Part shown: in pieces, positions 11,491 through 20,562 of the stretch
Position numbering within the stretch: position 1 is the first letter of the stretch
Layout of the letters: each line of letters starts with the position of its first letter
DNA from: Murdochiella vaginalis
GTDB lineage: Bacteria; Bacillota; Clostridia; Tissierellales; Peptoniphilaceae
Reading direction: 5' to 3'
DNA length: 64,000 bases
Assembly (NCBI RefSeq): GCF_900119705.1
Contig: NZ_LT632322.1
Location: forward strand, 1,178,001 to 1,242,000
The notes under the pieces: model-generated
What the model was told of the DNA's origin: nothing
Databases searched by the model: none
What the model saw: only the letters and a program-made list of their open reading frames with translations
Program-made: the position numbers and the translations under genes

Positions 11491-12159
11491 TTACATACCA
11501 GCTTGTTTCGCGACTTCTTCTGCGAAATTATCCTGTCTCTTTTCCAGACCTTCACCGACTTCATAACGAACGAAACGACGTACAACAATATTCTCGCCGA
11601 TCTTGCTGACCAACTCCTGACGAACCTGTTCCACCGTTTTATCCGTATGAAGAATATGCTTCATATCCATGAGGCAAATCTCTTCAAAGAATTTGTTCAT
11701 GCGGCCTTCGACTTTTTTCTCAGCTACAAACTTTTTCTTGTCTTCCGGCATATTCGCGGGGCTTTCATTCATCGCCTGCTGTACCAGAATTTCGCGCTCC
11801 TGCGCTACTTCTTCCTCAGGCACCTCTTCGCGGCGAACATACTTCGGATTCATAGAAGCCACTTGCATGCAGATGTATTTGACGAATTCCTGGAAATCCG
11901 CATTCTTGGCGGCAAAATCTGTTTCCGTGTTGACCTCAGCCAGCACGCCGATGCGGCCCTGATGCACATAGGAGCCGATCGTACCTTCCGCAGCGATGCG
12001 ATTGCTCTTTTTCAGCGACTTGGCTTCTCCCTTTTCACGAAGGATGGTGATGGCTTTTTCTTTATCGCCCTGCGCTTCTTGCAAAGCCTTCTTGGCTTCC
12101 ATCATGCCCACGCCGGTTAAGTCGCGCAATTCTTTAACTTGTGCTGCTTTAATTTCCAT
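11491..12159 (-). CDS. tsf: Translation elongation factor Ts
   Basis: Nucleotide exchange factor for EF-Tu. The N-terminal UBA-like domain shows VKELRDLTGVGMMEAKKAL and the core has GSYVHQGRIGVLAEVNTETDFAA. At 222 aa it is of the short type, with one dimerisation segment, shorter than the ~283 aa of E. coli. It follows rpsB after 11 bases and ends in a strong terminator, forming the classic rpsB-tsf operon. Confidence 0.96.
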   Translation of the reverse strand: MEIKAAQVKELRDLTGVGMMEAKKALQEAQGDKEKAITILREKGEAKSLKKSNRIAAEGTIGSYVHQGRIGVLAEVNTETDFAAKNADFQEFVKYICMQVASMNPKYVRREEVPEEEVAQEREILVQQAMNESPANMPEDKKKFVAEKKVEGRMNKFFEEICLMDMKHILHTDKTVEQVRQELVSKIGENIVVRRFVRYEVGEGLEKRQDNFAEEVAKQAGM

Positions 12160-12170
12160 TGTATCCCCCT

Positions 12171-12974
12171 TTATTCCTCGTCTGCGGCTTGCTCTTCAAC
12201 AGCTTCCGGCTCGTTTTTACTGTCTTCGGATTCTTCCGTCGACTCTTCCGGTACCGTTGTCTCGCTCTGTTCGCTGTCGTCTTCCATTTGTTCGCCCTGG
12301 CGACCCTCGATAACGGCCTCCGCCATCACAGAGGTGATCAGCTTGACCGAACGAATCGCATCGTCGTTGCCGGGAATGGGATAATCCACTTCATCCGGAT
12401 CCGCATTGGTATCCAAAATTGCTACGACAGGGATGTGCAGTTTTTTCGCTTCGTTGATGGCGATGGCTTCCTTTTTAGGATCCACAACGTACATCAGATC
12501 CGGCAGGCCATTCATATCTTTAATGCCACCGAGGAAGCGATCGAGGCGCTCCGCCTCATGCTGCAGCTCCGCCACTTCCTTTTTCGGTAAAAGATCAAAG
12601 GTACCGTCTTCCGCCATAGCATTGAGCTTTTCCAGACGCTCGATGCTCTTTTTAATCGTTTGATAGTTGGTGAGCATGCCGCCCAGCCAGCGCTGGTTTA
12701 CATAATACATATTGGCACGTTTGGCCTGCTCTTCAATGGTGTCCTGCGCTTGTTTCTTCGTACCGACAAAAAGGATTTTTCCCCCATCGGCAGCGACTTC
12801 GCGCACCTTATTGTAGGCATCTTCGATGAGACCCACCGTCTTGGACAAGTCAATAATGTGAATTCCATTGCGCTCCGTAAAAATATACGGCTTCATTTTC
12901 GGGTTCCAACGGCGCGTTTGATGGCCGAAATGAACACCCGCTTCCAACAAGCTTTTCATACTTACTACTGACAT
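12171..12974 (-). CDS. rpsB: 30S ribosomal protein S2
   Basis: Small-subunit protein needed for S1/mRNA binding. It opens with [19 protein letters not shown], and has [22 protein letters not shown] and PGNDDAIRS. At 267 aa it is about 30 longer than usual because of a C-terminal tail from about residue 228 rich in Glu, Asp and Ser. The ATG at 12974 has AGGAGGAAAGT upstream; an open frame extends further 5' but only into the leader. A sigma-A promoter lies about 100 bases upstream. Confidence 0.96.
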   Translation of the reverse strand: MSVVSMKSLLEAGVHFGHQTRRWNPKMKPYIFTERNGIHIIDLSKTVGLIEDAYNKVREVAADGGKILFVGTKKQAQDTIEEQAKRANMYYVNQRWLGGMLTNYQTIKKSIERLEKLNAMAEDGTFDLLPKKEVAELQHEAERLDRFLGGIKDMNGLPDLMYVVDPKKEAIAINEAKKLHIPVVAILDTNADPDEVDYPIPGNDDAIRSVKLITSVMAEAVIEGRQGEQMEDDSEQSETTVPEESTEESEDSKNEPEAVEEQAADEE

Positions 12975-13075
12975 ACTTTCCTCCTGTGTTTTTCCTCCGC
13001 CGACCTCAAATCCTGCACGACCAAAAATTGGCACACTGCGCAAGGATATTCAATCTGCGTGTGACATTCCGATCA

Positions 13076-13104
13076 AGTATACAATACCGGCGCCTTCTTC
13101 GCAA
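13076..13104 (-). promoter_or_regulatory. Sigma-A promoter of rpsB-tsf
   Basis: Minus-strand -35 TTGCGA (13104-13099) and -10 TATACT (13081-13076) with a 17-base spacer. Transcription would start near 13069 and give an rpsB leader of about 95 bases. The promoter sits just after the topA terminator. Confidence 0.8.
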
Positions 13105-13114
13105 TGCTAAAGCG

Positions 13115-13149
13115 CTAAAAAATCACGTTTCTTTGCATTATCCGTGATT
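13115..13149 (-). terminator. Terminator overlapping the topA stop codon
   Basis: Minus-strand AATCACG (13149-13143) pairs with CGTGATT (13127-13121) over a 15-base loop, followed by a T run. The 5' arm lies in the last codons of topA, and the loop contains its stop codon. The long loop makes it weaker than the others in the window. Confidence 0.55.
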
Positions 13150-15195
13150 GGGGCATTTTTCGTTATGGCAATAAATCCGATCCTCATGGCGATTTTTTCG
13201 ATGCAGAAGCAGATCGCCACAAAGCGGGCATTTTTCACCTGTTGGCGGATCCCACGTAGCAAAGTCGCAGGCGGGATATTGATTGCAACTATAAAACACT
13301 TTTCCACGCTTGGAGATTTTTTCCACCAGCTCCCCTTTCCCGCACTGCGGACATGTGACTCCCGTTGTTTTCACAATACTCTTGGTATAGGTGCAGCGTG
13401 GAAAATTTTCGCAGCCGATGAAATCCCCATTACGCCCATGTTTAACGATCAGCTTTCCGCCGCATTGCGGACAGGCCTCCCCGGTTTCTTCCACCGGTAA
13501 TTTATAACCCGTATCGTCTTCTTTGGCTTTTTGCAAATCCTTGGAAAAAACCGCGTAGAACTCGCTCATCAGCGCACGCCAATCGACGTTGCCACCCGCA
13601 ATATCATCCAAGCGTTCCTCCATATTCGAGGTAAAGCCTTCGTTGATAATTTCTTTGAAGTTGGCTTCCAAAAATGCATGCACTTTTTCGCCCAACACGG
13701 TCGGGACAAACTGCTTTTTTTCGATGGACACATAGCCGCGAGAAAGAATGGATTTAATGATAGCGGAATACGTGCTCGGACGACCGATACCATTCTTTTC
13801 CAGCGTCTGCACTAAAGAAGCCTCGGTATAGCGTGCAGGAGGCTGGGTAAAGTGCTGCTGCTTTTCGATACTCTTCGCCTCGACGAATTGCCCTTCTCGC
13901 AGCTCCGGTAGCTGCACTTCCTTCGTATTGACCGGCCATACAGCCTGAAACCCATTAAATTGCGGTTCCACCCCATTCACGCGGAAGAGATACTCTCCGG
14001 AAGTCAAGTCCACCGTTGTCGAAAGAAACCGCGCGTACGCCATTTGTGAAGCAAGCGCACGACGCCAGATGAGATCATAGAGACGAAACTGATCATTGGA
14101 AAGATCATCGCGTATGACCTGCGGAGCAAGGTCGACCGAGGTGGGACGAATGCCTTCATGCGCATCCTGCGCTTTGCGATTTCCTCCATACGCTATGCCC
14201 TTCGTGGCATATTTCTCGCCATAGGTCTTGATGATATACGCACATGCCTGCTTCAAAAAGCTATCTGCCAAACGGGTCGAATCGGTACGCATATAGGTGA
14301 TCAACCCGACCTGTCCCTTCCCATGCAGAGAAATGCCTTCATAGAGTTGCTGCGCGAGCATCATGGTCTTTGACGTCGAAAAACCGAGACGTCGATTCGC
14401 CTCCTGCTGCAGTGTCGAGGTGGTAAAAGGTGCATAGGGCTTCTTATTGCGCTTGCGTTTGGCAATCTTGGTTACCGTAAAAGGGGATTCAAGAGACGAA
14501 ACAAGGGAAAGCGCCGCCGCTTCATCCGGCAAGGAAATTTTGTGTACCTTCCCGGATTGAAGATGCCCCACCAATTCGGAAGAAAAGGAGATTTTCTCTT
14601 CATGATGATGCGCATGAATGCTCCAGTATTCCTTCGGCACAAACGACGAAATCTCCCGTTCCCGATCCACGATAAGCTTGAGCGCCACCGATTGAACACG
14701 ACCGGCAGATAGTCCACCCTGTACTTTCTTCCAGAGAATGGGCGAAATCTGATAACCAACAATGCGGTCCATGATACGGCGCGCCTGCTGTGAATCCACA
14801 AGATCCATGTCAATGGTTCGCGGATGCGCCATTCCTTCTTTTACACCCTGGGGCGTGATTTCATGAAAACTCACCCGATTCGCTTTGGCCGGATCTAGCC
14901 CCAATAATTGCGCTAAATGCCAGGAAATAGCTTCTCCCTCTCGATCCGGGTCGGTGGCAAGGTAGATGTTTTCCGCCTTTTTGCTTTCCCGTTTTAACTC
15001 ATTAATCGTAGAAGCCTTGCCGCGTACATTGATATATTTCGGCTCAAATTGATTTTCAATATCGACGCCGAATTGGCTTTTCGGCAGATCGCGAAGATGC
15101 CCTTTAGAGGCCAGCACTTTATAATTTTTACCGAGTATTTTAGAAATCGTCTTCGTTTTGGTTGGCGATTCGACGATGATTAAATTCTTAGTCAT
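13138..15195 (-). CDS. topA: DNA topoisomerase I
   Basis: Type IA enzyme that relaxes negative supercoils. The Toprim domain begins NLIIVESPTKTKTI and carries TDPDREGEA; the catalytic Tyr is Tyr301 in GLITYMRTDSTRL. Three C-terminal zinc-ribbon modules are seen, each with two Cys pairs (CPQCGGKL, CPQCGKGE, CPLCGDLL). Length 685 aa is normal. The ATG at 15195 is chosen because GGGAAGGG lies five bases upstream; an in-frame GTG at 15210 overlaps that ribosome binding site and the dprA stop. topA follows dprA as in many Bacillota. Confidence 0.95.
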   Translation of the reverse strand: MTKNLIIVESPTKTKTISKILGKNYKVLASKGHLRDLPKSQFGVDIENQFEPKYINVRGKASTINELKRESKKAENIYLATDPDREGEAISWHLAQLLGLDPAKANRVSFHEITPQGVKEGMAHPRTIDMDLVDSQQARRIMDRIVGYQISPILWKKVQGGLSAGRVQSVALKLIVDREREISSFVPKEYWSIHAHHHEEKISFSSELVGHLQSGKVHKISLPDEAAALSLVSSLESPFTVTKIAKRKRNKKPYAPFTTSTLQQEANRRLGFSTSKTMMLAQQLYEGISLHGKGQVGLITYMRTDSTRLADSFLKQACAYIIKTYGEKYATKGIAYGGNRKAQDAHEGIRPTSVDLAPQVIRDDLSNDQFRLYDLIWRRALASQMAYARFLSTTVDLTSGEYLFRVNGVEPQFNGFQAVWPVNTKEVQLPELREGQFVEAKSIEKQQHFTQPPARYTEASLVQTLEKNGIGRPSTYSAIIKSILSRGYVSIEKKQFVPTVLGEKVHAFLEANFKEIINEGFTSNMEERLDDIAGGNVDWRALMSEFYAVFSKDLQKAKEDDTGYKLPVEETGEACPQCGGKLIVKHGRNGDFIGCENFPRCTYTKSIVKTTGVTCPQCGKGELVEKISKRGKVFYSCNQYPACDFATWDPPTGEKCPLCGDLLLHRKNRHEDRIYCHNEKCPNHG

Positions 15196-15209
15196 CTCAA
15201 CCCTTCCCA

Positions 15210-16298
15210 CTACTGTATTGCAAATTTTCCATCACTGCGGCGCTGAATCTTCCCTTTCATTTCCAACGATGTCAAGCACATCCAAAGATCGGAGATTGTA
15301 AGCGGAACGACATGCGAAAGCTCATCCGCTCCGCAAGGCGCCAATCGAAGCATATCATATATAGCCCCTTCCATTGCTGTCAATGCTTCTTTCGCCTTTT
15401 TCGCTTCTTTTACCGGAAGCGGTTTCCATTCATACGCATTGAGCACCTCCTCAATATTGGTCACCAGCGTTGCCCCGCGACGAATCTGTTCATTGGTGCC
15501 TTCACTAAGCTTCTGTTGAATATTTCCGGGAACACAAAATACATTTTTCCCCTGTTCCGAGGCACAGTTGACGGTGATCATGGTTCCGGAACGGCGATTG
15601 GCCTCAATCACTAAAACACCATCCGAGAGTCCGGAAATCAGACGATTGCGTTGAATAAAATGGTGTGGCAATGCTTTTACACCGGGCGGATACTCGGAAA
15701 GCAAACACCCTTCTTGAACAATTTTGTCCGCAATTGCACGATGGGAAGCAGGATAAATGTCATTGATGCCGTTTCCGAGAACGGCAATCGTGGGACATGA
15801 GGCACGCAATGCTGCTTGATGGGCAAGACTATCGATGCCATATGCCAAACCGGAAATGATGACAGCGCCTGCTCTGGCAAGTCCTTCAGCAAAAAAATTC
15901 GTACAGGAGATTCCGTATGCACTGGGCTTTCGGCTTCCGATCACCGCTATGCTAAACCCTGTCAGCACTGAACGTTGCCCACGTCCATAAAGGACATACG
16001 GCACCGGTTCGATTTCACGCAGCTTGTCGGGATAGTCATCATCAAATAAGGTAAGCGCCCAATACCCCTTTGCCTCAAATTCCCTCCAACGTTTTATTTG
16101 CGGCGTTCCTTCCGGTTGCAGCGAAAAAAATTCCTTTCGATGCACCATTCCGCTCTCGCGACGTAGCGTTTCTTTTCCCGCAAGAAGTGCGCTGATTTGG
16201 GAAGAGGAAAAGCCGCATAGACTCATATAGAGCAGTTGCGAGCGATGAATCGGCTTCAACCGATTTTGCAGGGCTTCCATGGCAGCTACTCCGTCCAT
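15210..16298 (-). CDS. dprA: DNA-processing protein DprA/Smf
   Basis: Loads RecA on incoming single-stranded DNA during natural transformation; present in many species not known to be competent. Order: N-terminal helical (SAM-like) region, Rossmann-type DprA domain with GSRKPSAYG, ISGLAYGIDSLAH, PHHFIQRNRLISGLSDGVLVIEA and GTMITVNCA, then a short C-terminal winged-helix-like domain. Start at 16298 is supported by GGAGGAG eight bases upstream; the open frame extends further 5' through yraN but without homology. It overlaps the end of yraN by 13 bases. Confidence 0.93.
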   Translation of the reverse strand: MDGVAAMEALQNRLKPIHRSQLLYMSLCGFSSSQISALLAGKETLRRESGMVHRKEFFSLQPEGTPQIKRWREFEAKGYWALTLFDDDYPDKLREIEPVPYVLYGRGQRSVLTGFSIAVIGSRKPSAYGISCTNFFAEGLARAGAVIISGLAYGIDSLAHQAALRASCPTIAVLGNGINDIYPASHRAIADKIVQEGCLLSEYPPGVKALPHHFIQRNRLISGLSDGVLVIEANRRSGTMITVNCASEQGKNVFCVPGNIQQKLSEGTNEQIRRGATLVTNIEEVLNAYEWKPLPVKEAKKAKEALTAMEGAIYDMLRLAPCGADELSHVVPLTISDLWMCLTSLEMKGKIQRRSDGKFAIQ

Positions 16299-16780
16299 GA
16301 TGCAGTCTCCTCCGAAAAGGCATTTTGTAAAAGATGAATTTTTCCTCGACGAAGGTATACTTCGGCAATATCGAATAGAAAATAGTTGTAAGGCAGATGC
16401 GGATGACGAAACAGATAATACCAGGCTGTCAGACGAATTCGACGCCTTTTCCAAGCGGACACAGCCTCTTGCGGGGAAACATAACGATCGTCGCTACGCG
16501 CTTTCACCTCAATAAAGTGTAGTTTGTTCTTTTTTGCAGCGATCAGGTCAATTTCTCCGTGACGACTGCGGAAATTGCGCTGTAGTATCGTGTATCCCTG
16601 TGACGCATATAAACGCGCCACCGCATCTTCTGCCCTTTGGCCACTGCGGTATGCGGATTCTTTCTTTCTGCTCTGCGCAGAAGAAAGAGAATGCGGCGCT
16701 TGTGTTTTATCCGTTTTTTTCCGTTCTGTCTGGCTTGTTTGGGGTTGGGGACGACATAGAGGCATCGACGAGTTTTTCAT
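16286..16780 (-). CDS. YraN/UPF0102 family nuclease-like protein
   Basis: A restriction-endonuclease-fold protein of unknown role found widely in bacteria next to rnhB. The core shows GQRAEDAVARLYASQGYTIL, then GEIDLIA and FIEVKAR, matching the family's D...ExK pattern. At 164 aa it has an N-terminal extension of about 40 residues, Ser/Thr/Lys-rich, before the core. The ATG at 16780 has AAAGGA at good spacing. With this start its first 74 bases overlap the end of rnhB in another frame. A later Met at 16765 lacks a ribosome binding site. Confidence 0.85.
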   Translation of the reverse strand: MKNSSMPLCRPQPQTSQTERKKTDKTQAPHSLSSAQSRKKESAYRSGQRAEDAVARLYASQGYTILQRNFRSRHGEIDLIAAKKNKLHFIEVKARSDDRYVSPQEAVSAWKRRRIRLTAWYYLFRHPHLPYNYFLFDIAEVYLRRGKIHLLQNAFSEETASWTE

Positions 16781-17408
16781 ACCGATCCTTTCCGTGTAGA
16801 AAACTGCGGCGATGAATGGGCAAAATGCCGTGTTCACGAATGGCGGCATAATGTGCTTTGGTACCGTATCCCTTATGGGCTGCAAAACCGTATTCAGGAT
16901 AGCGGGCATCATAGGCACGCATCATGCGGTCACGACGCACTTTGGCCACAATAGAAGCACAGCTGATGGCATAAATACGGTCATCTCCGTGCACCACACT
17001 GATCTGCTCCAAATCGGTCTCAATATGTTCCGCGTCGACAAGGACCAGATCCGGCACCAGGATTTCTCCTTTTTTCGTTTTAAGCGAAAGAAGCGCCTCA
17101 CGCATCGCTACAAGGGTTGCTTGACGAATGTTGATGGCATCAATCATTCGTTCATCGCATTGTCCGATTCCCCAAGCGAGGCATTGATCCAAAATCGTGT
17201 CATAAAGCTGCTCTCTCTTTTTTTCGGAAAGCTTTTTGGAATCTCGAACGCCCTGAATCTTTTCCCCGTGCGGCATGATTATAGCACAGGCCACCACCGG
17301 TCCCGCTAGAGGTCCGCGTCCCACTTCATCGATTCCGCATACCAGTGGTGTTTCATTAATACGCACCTGTAGCGCAGATAGTTGCTCTTCCGTCCAGGTA
17401 TCTCTCAT
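16707..17408 (-). CDS. rnhB: Ribonuclease HII
   Basis: Cleaves RNA in RNA-DNA hybrids and removes misincorporated ribonucleotides. Motifs: GIDEVGRGPLAGPVV (with the first catalytic Asp and Glu), DSKKLSEKKRE, DLVLVDAEH and ASIVAKVRRD. Length 233 aa is typical. The ATG at 17408 (GAGGAA upstream) is chosen over an extended frame reaching into rbgA. The rbgA stop is four bases upstream, an order seen in B. subtilis. Confidence 0.95.
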   Translation of the reverse strand: MRDTWTEEQLSALQVRINETPLVCGIDEVGRGPLAGPVVACAIIMPHGEKIQGVRDSKKLSEKKREQLYDTILDQCLAWGIGQCDERMIDAINIRQATLVAMREALLSLKTKKGEILVPDLVLVDAEHIETDLEQISVVHGDDRIYAISCASIVAKVRRDRMMRAYDARYPEYGFAAHKGYGTKAHYAAIREHGILPIHRRSFLHGKDRYEKLVDASMSSPTPNKPDRTEKNG

Positions 17409-17412
17409 GGTG

Positions 17413-18282
17413 TTATTCCTCGTCTTTTTGAGCAATGGGCGCCGATTCCAACGTGATTCTTCCAAAGCGAAGCTTGCGAAAATCATCTAAAAGAATGGCA
17501 GCCGTTCGCGTATAGTCGATTTCTCCACCACGCAAAAGCGAGCCGGTATAACGAGCGATCGACTCCATCACGCCAAGCGTTTCCCGCTCTCCTTCGTTTT
17601 CCGCTAAGGAGTAGCGATCAGTAACCGCTTTCGGCGCAAGAGTAAGAAGTAGCTCAAGAAGCCAATAACCGATATCTTGCAAGGGAAGAATATCGTCCCG
17701 AATGGCGCCGGTACAGGCAAGAAATAAAGATTGCCTCTCCGTCAATTTTTTTGGCAGAATACCGGGGGTATCCAGCAATAACAAATCGGCATCGGTTTTA
17801 ATCCATTGCTGCTGTTTCGTAAAGCCCGGACGATCCCCCACCGCTGCGGAACGCTTTCCGCTCATCGCGTTAATAAATGTGGATTTCCCGGAATTAGGAA
17901 TGCCATAGACCAGCAAACGAATTTCCCGATTGATGCGCGATTGTTCTTTTCTTTTGCTCTGTTCTTCCGCAAGCAGAGTCGCCGCCAAATCATATAACGC
18001 TTTCGCCGGACGCTCATGCACAGCGTTTATAGCAAGGGCCGTCTGTCCTTTTTGTTGCAGTGCTTGAATCCATTTTTCCGTCTCTTTGGCATCGGCCATA
18101 TCCTTTTTATTGAGCAGTATGATGTGCTTCTTTTTTGCTGTAAGCAGGCGCAACGCTTCATTCGCACTGGATGACGGAATGCGGGCATCGCGAATCTCAC
18201 AGCATAAATCCACCAGAGATAGCTTTTGCCGAATTTCATCGGTGGCTTTCTTCATATGCCCGGGATACCAATTGATGCTCAT
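17413..18282 (-). CDS. rbgA: Ribosome biogenesis GTPase RbgA (YlqF)
   Basis: Circularly permuted GTPase needed for late 50S assembly (L16 incorporation in B. subtilis). It opens with the family-typical MSINWYPGHM. The G motifs appear in permuted order: NKKD (G4) near 58, then the P-loop GIPNSGKSTFIN, then DTPGIL (G3). The C-terminal helical domain follows. Its ribosome binding site (GGAGG) directly follows the T run of the rplS terminator, so it seems to depend on read-through or on a promoter I cannot see. Confidence 0.95.
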   Translation of the reverse strand: MSINWYPGHMKKATDEIRQKLSLVDLCCEIRDARIPSSSANEALRLLTAKKKHIILLNKKDMADAKETEKWIQALQQKGQTALAINAVHERPAKALYDLAATLLAEEQSKRKEQSRINREIRLLVYGIPNSGKSTFINAMSGKRSAAVGDRPGFTKQQQWIKTDADLLLLDTPGILPKKLTERQSLFLACTGAIRDDILPLQDIGYWLLELLLTLAPKAVTDRYSLAENEGERETLGVMESIARYTGSLLRGGEIDYTRTAAILLDDFRKLRFGRITLESAPIAQKDEE

Positions 18283-18292
18283 AGTTCCTCCG

Positions 18293-18327
18293 AAAAAAAG
18301 CTCGCTGAACCGAAGCGGTCAGCGAGC
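18293..18327 (-). terminator. Terminator between rplS and rbgA
   Basis: Stem GCTCGCTG (18300-18307) with CAGCGAGC (18320-18327), extended by ACCG/CGGT after a one-base bulge, followed on the minus strand by seven T. It lies right before the rbgA ribosome binding site. Confidence 0.85.
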
Positions 18328-18336
18328 CGGTGAAGA

Positions 18337-18684
18337 TTAATAGTTGGTCTTTTCTTTGACCTTAGCCGCCTTACCTACGCGCGCGCGCAGATAATTGAGT
18401 TTCGCACGGCGCACCTTACCTTGGCGGGTGACTTCGATTTTTTCCACGCGCGGAGAATGCACCAAGAATACACGCTCTACGCCAACACCATAGCTCAAGC
18501 GGCGAACCGTAAAGGTCTCATTGGTGCTTCCGCCTTCACGCTGAATAACCGTTCCTTCGAAGACCTGAATACGCTCGCGGCTGCCTTCTTTGATGCGATA
18601 GTGTACGCGTACCGTATCGCCGACGCGAAATGCCGGCAAATCGGTCTTTGCTTGTGCCTGTTCCAGTTGTTTAATGTAATCCAT
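18337..18684 (-). CDS. rplS: 50S ribosomal protein L19
   Basis: Large-subunit protein at the subunit interface. It opens [10 protein letters not shown] and carries [43 protein letters not shown] and KLNYLR near the end; 115 aa is standard. The ATG at 18684 (GAGGAATCA upstream) lies within the last codons of trmD, a 14-base overlap that couples the two. It is the last gene before a strong terminator. Confidence 0.96.
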   Translation of the reverse strand: MDYIKQLEQAQAKTDLPAFRVGDTVRVHYRIKEGSRERIQVFEGTVIQREGGSTNETFTVRRLSYGVGVERVFLVHSPRVEKIEVTRQGKVRRAKLNYLRARVGKAAKVKEKTNY

Positions 18685-19387
18685 TGATTCCTCCTTCATC
18701 CCCGGATTGTCGAAGATAACGTTCATAAAGATCCGGTCGTTTTCGTTTCGTATTTTCCAACGCATTTTGGTCTCGCCAGGCGGCAATTGCCTGATGATTT
18801 CCGCTCAAAAGCACGTCGGGTACTTCGTATCCGCGAAAGTTTCGCGGTTTGGTATATTCATCATATTGAAGCAGCAGATTGGCATGGGAGTCGCTTGCGG
18901 CGCTCTCAGGATTCCCCAGCACATCATCCACCCAACGCACCACCGTATCCACCAGCACCATTGCCGGAAGCTCTCCTCCGGTTAAGACGTAATCCCCGAT
19001 GGAAATTTCTTCGTCCACGTAATAGTTCGTAATGCGGGCATCAATGCCTTCATAGTGGCCGCAGAGTAAAACGAGATGATCGTGCTGCGCAAGCTCCCGC
19101 GCCTTAGCTTGATTCAGAACGCTTCCCTGCGGACTTAAAAACACCACGTGCGCATTCGGCGTTCGCACTGCCTCCAAAGCATCATAGAGCACATCCGGTT
19201 TCATCAGCATGCCTGCGGCTCCGCCAAATACCGTATCATCCACGCTTTTATGCCGATCTTTGGCATAGTCGCGAATTTGATGCGTCTGTAAGGTGAGGAT
19301 TCCGTTTTCCAAAGCGCGGCCAATGACCCCGTACGCACGAAGAAGGTCGAACAGCTCCGGAAAAAGTGTCAAAATGTCGATCTTCAT
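18671..19387 (-). CDS. trmD: tRNA (guanine-37-N1)-methyltransferase
   Basis: Methylates G37 next to the anticodon of tRNAs reading CNN codons, preventing +1 frameshifts. It begins [13 protein letters not shown], shows [12 protein letters not shown], and has the SAM-binding knot region [10 protein letters not shown] and [15 protein letters not shown]. Length 238 aa is normal. It overlaps rimM by four bases (ATGA) upstream. Confidence 0.96.
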   Translation of the reverse strand: MKIDILTLFPELFDLLRAYGVIGRALENGILTLQTHQIRDYAKDRHKSVDDTVFGGAAGMLMKPDVLYDALEAVRTPNAHVVFLSPQGSVLNQAKARELAQHDHLVLLCGHYEGIDARITNYYVDEEISIGDYVLTGGELPAMVLVDTVVRWVDDVLGNPESAASDSHANLLLQYDEYTKPRNFRGYEVPDVLLSGNHQAIAAWRDQNALENTKRKRPDLYERYLRQSGDEGGINGLH

Positions 19388-19884
19388 TCCATTCCCTCAA
19401 TCAGCGCAACACGCATGTAATGATGCTCCACATCCACCTTACGGATGAACGATTTTACGGCAGGAAGAAGAATGTCCTTGCCTTCCTTCGTTCGAATCCG
19501 GTAAAGATCTTGTGCCGGATACTCTATCACTTCCTCCAAAATCCCCAGAAGCGATTCGTCCTCACGAAATACCTGCATACCGAGAAGATCCTTGACGTAA
19601 TAGTGATCCTTTTTCGGTTTGGGAAGGCTTTCTTCCGAAATGAGAAGAGATTCTCCGACCAGCTTTTGTGCTTCTTCCGGTGAGGAAATTTCCGCAAACT
19701 GCAGATAACCGAATTGTCCTTGCGCACGATAGCGCGTAACGGTCAGTGTTCTTCCGGATTCGCTTGTAAGCGTACTTCCCTGCGGAAACCGATCGGCTCG
19801 ATCATCTGCCATCCGAACCTTGATTTCTCCGGATAAGCCCCGTATGCGTAGTACTTCGGCCACGACGATCAGGCCGCTCTTCAT
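19384..19884 (-). CDS. rimM: 16S rRNA processing protein RimM
   Basis: Assembly factor that binds S19 and helps mature the 30S head. The N-terminal beta-barrel starts VVAEVLRIRGLSGEIKV, a variant of the usual IVGTHGLKGEVKV; the PRC-barrel half includes YYVKDLLGMQVF and LLPAVKSFI. 166 aa is typical. It overlaps khpA by four bases upstream and trmD downstream, within the rpsP-khpA-rimM-trmD-rplS block. Confidence 0.93.
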   Translation of the reverse strand: MKSGLIVVAEVLRIRGLSGEIKVRMADDRADRFPQGSTLTSESGRTLTVTRYRAQGQFGYLQFAEISSPEEAQKLVGESLLISEESLPKPKKDHYYVKDLLGMQVFREDESLLGILEEVIEYPAQDLYRIRTKEGKDILLPAVKSFIRKVDVEHHYMRVALIEGME

Positions 19885-20111
19885 GAATCAATATCCAAAT
19901 TGACTTTGACGTTTTCTTTAATGGCGCAGGCCTTCAGCACCTGACGCATGGAATTTGCGATGCGTCCTTGCTTACCGATCACCTTGCCCATGTCATCGGG
20001 ATGGACATGCAACGATAGCGTAACCACGCCGTCATTGGCCTCCTCACGAATCGTAAGCTCTTCCGGATGATCCACCAGCCCTTTTGCCATAGTAAATAGC
20101 AATTCTTTCAT
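19881..20111 (-). CDS. khpA: KH-domain RNA-binding protein KhpA
   Basis: A single KH domain of 76 aa (YlqC family). The RNA-binding GxxG loop is seen in MGKVIGKQGRIANSMR. In streptococci KhpA pairs with KhpB (Jag) and affects cell elongation and mRNA; no khpB lies in this window. It sits one base after the rpsP stop, the usual place. Confidence 0.94.
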   Translation of the reverse strand: MKELLFTMAKGLVDHPEELTIREEANDGVVTLSLHVHPDDMGKVIGKQGRIANSMRQVLKACAIKENVKVNLDIDS

Positions 20112-20112
20112 C

Positions 20113-20526
20113 TTAGGCCTCGGTAGTTTCGTCTTCGGCCTTCACTTCTTCCTTTTCGGAAGCCGGTTCGCTCACCGCTTCTTGCTTTTCTTCCGCTGTT
20201 TCCTTCTTGGTGTCGACAAAATCAACGACTTTTGCCTTGGGCTTGCGCTCCGTAGAAAGTCCCGAAGCGACGACGCCCTCTGCTTCCATGACGCCATATT
20301 CGCGGAACAGGCGTTTAATGGTGTCGGAAGGTTGTGCGCCATTCGCGATCCAGTTTTTTACCTTGTCGGCATCCACCCGGAACATGCGCGGTTCGGAAAT
20401 GGGATTGTAGAAACCAATCTCTTCGATAAAGCGACCATTCCGTGCGCGACGGGAATCCGCCACAACAATGCGGTAAAACGGTGCTTTTTTCGCGCCCAAA
20501 CGTTTCATTCTGATTTTAACTGCCAT
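20113..20526 (-). CDS. rpsP: 30S ribosomal protein S16
   Basis: Assembly-critical 30S protein. The first 80 residues match the family: [32 protein letters not shown] and [12 protein letters not shown]. At 137 aa it is about 45 longer than usual owing to a Lys/Glu-rich C-terminal tail from about residue 95 that ends in a Glu-rich stretch. The ribosome binding site is GAGGAGGAAAGA. It is second after ffh in the SRP/ribosome operon. Confidence 0.96.
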   Translation of the reverse strand: MAVKIRMKRLGAKKAPFYRIVVADSRRARNGRFIEEIGFYNPISEPRMFRVDADKVKNWIANGAQPSDTIKRLFREYGVMEAEGVVASGLSTERKPKAKVVDFVDTKKETAEEKQEAVSEPASEKEEVKAEDETTEA

Positions 20527-20562
20527 TCTTTCCTCCTCAAGTGTTTAATATTCAACTCGCTA

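Noticed and set aside
11503-12120. 205-codon open frame opposite tsf
   Set aside because: Fully antisense to elongation factor Ts and low complexity (Phe/Leu/His-rich), as expected for the reverse of a Lys/Glu-rich gene.
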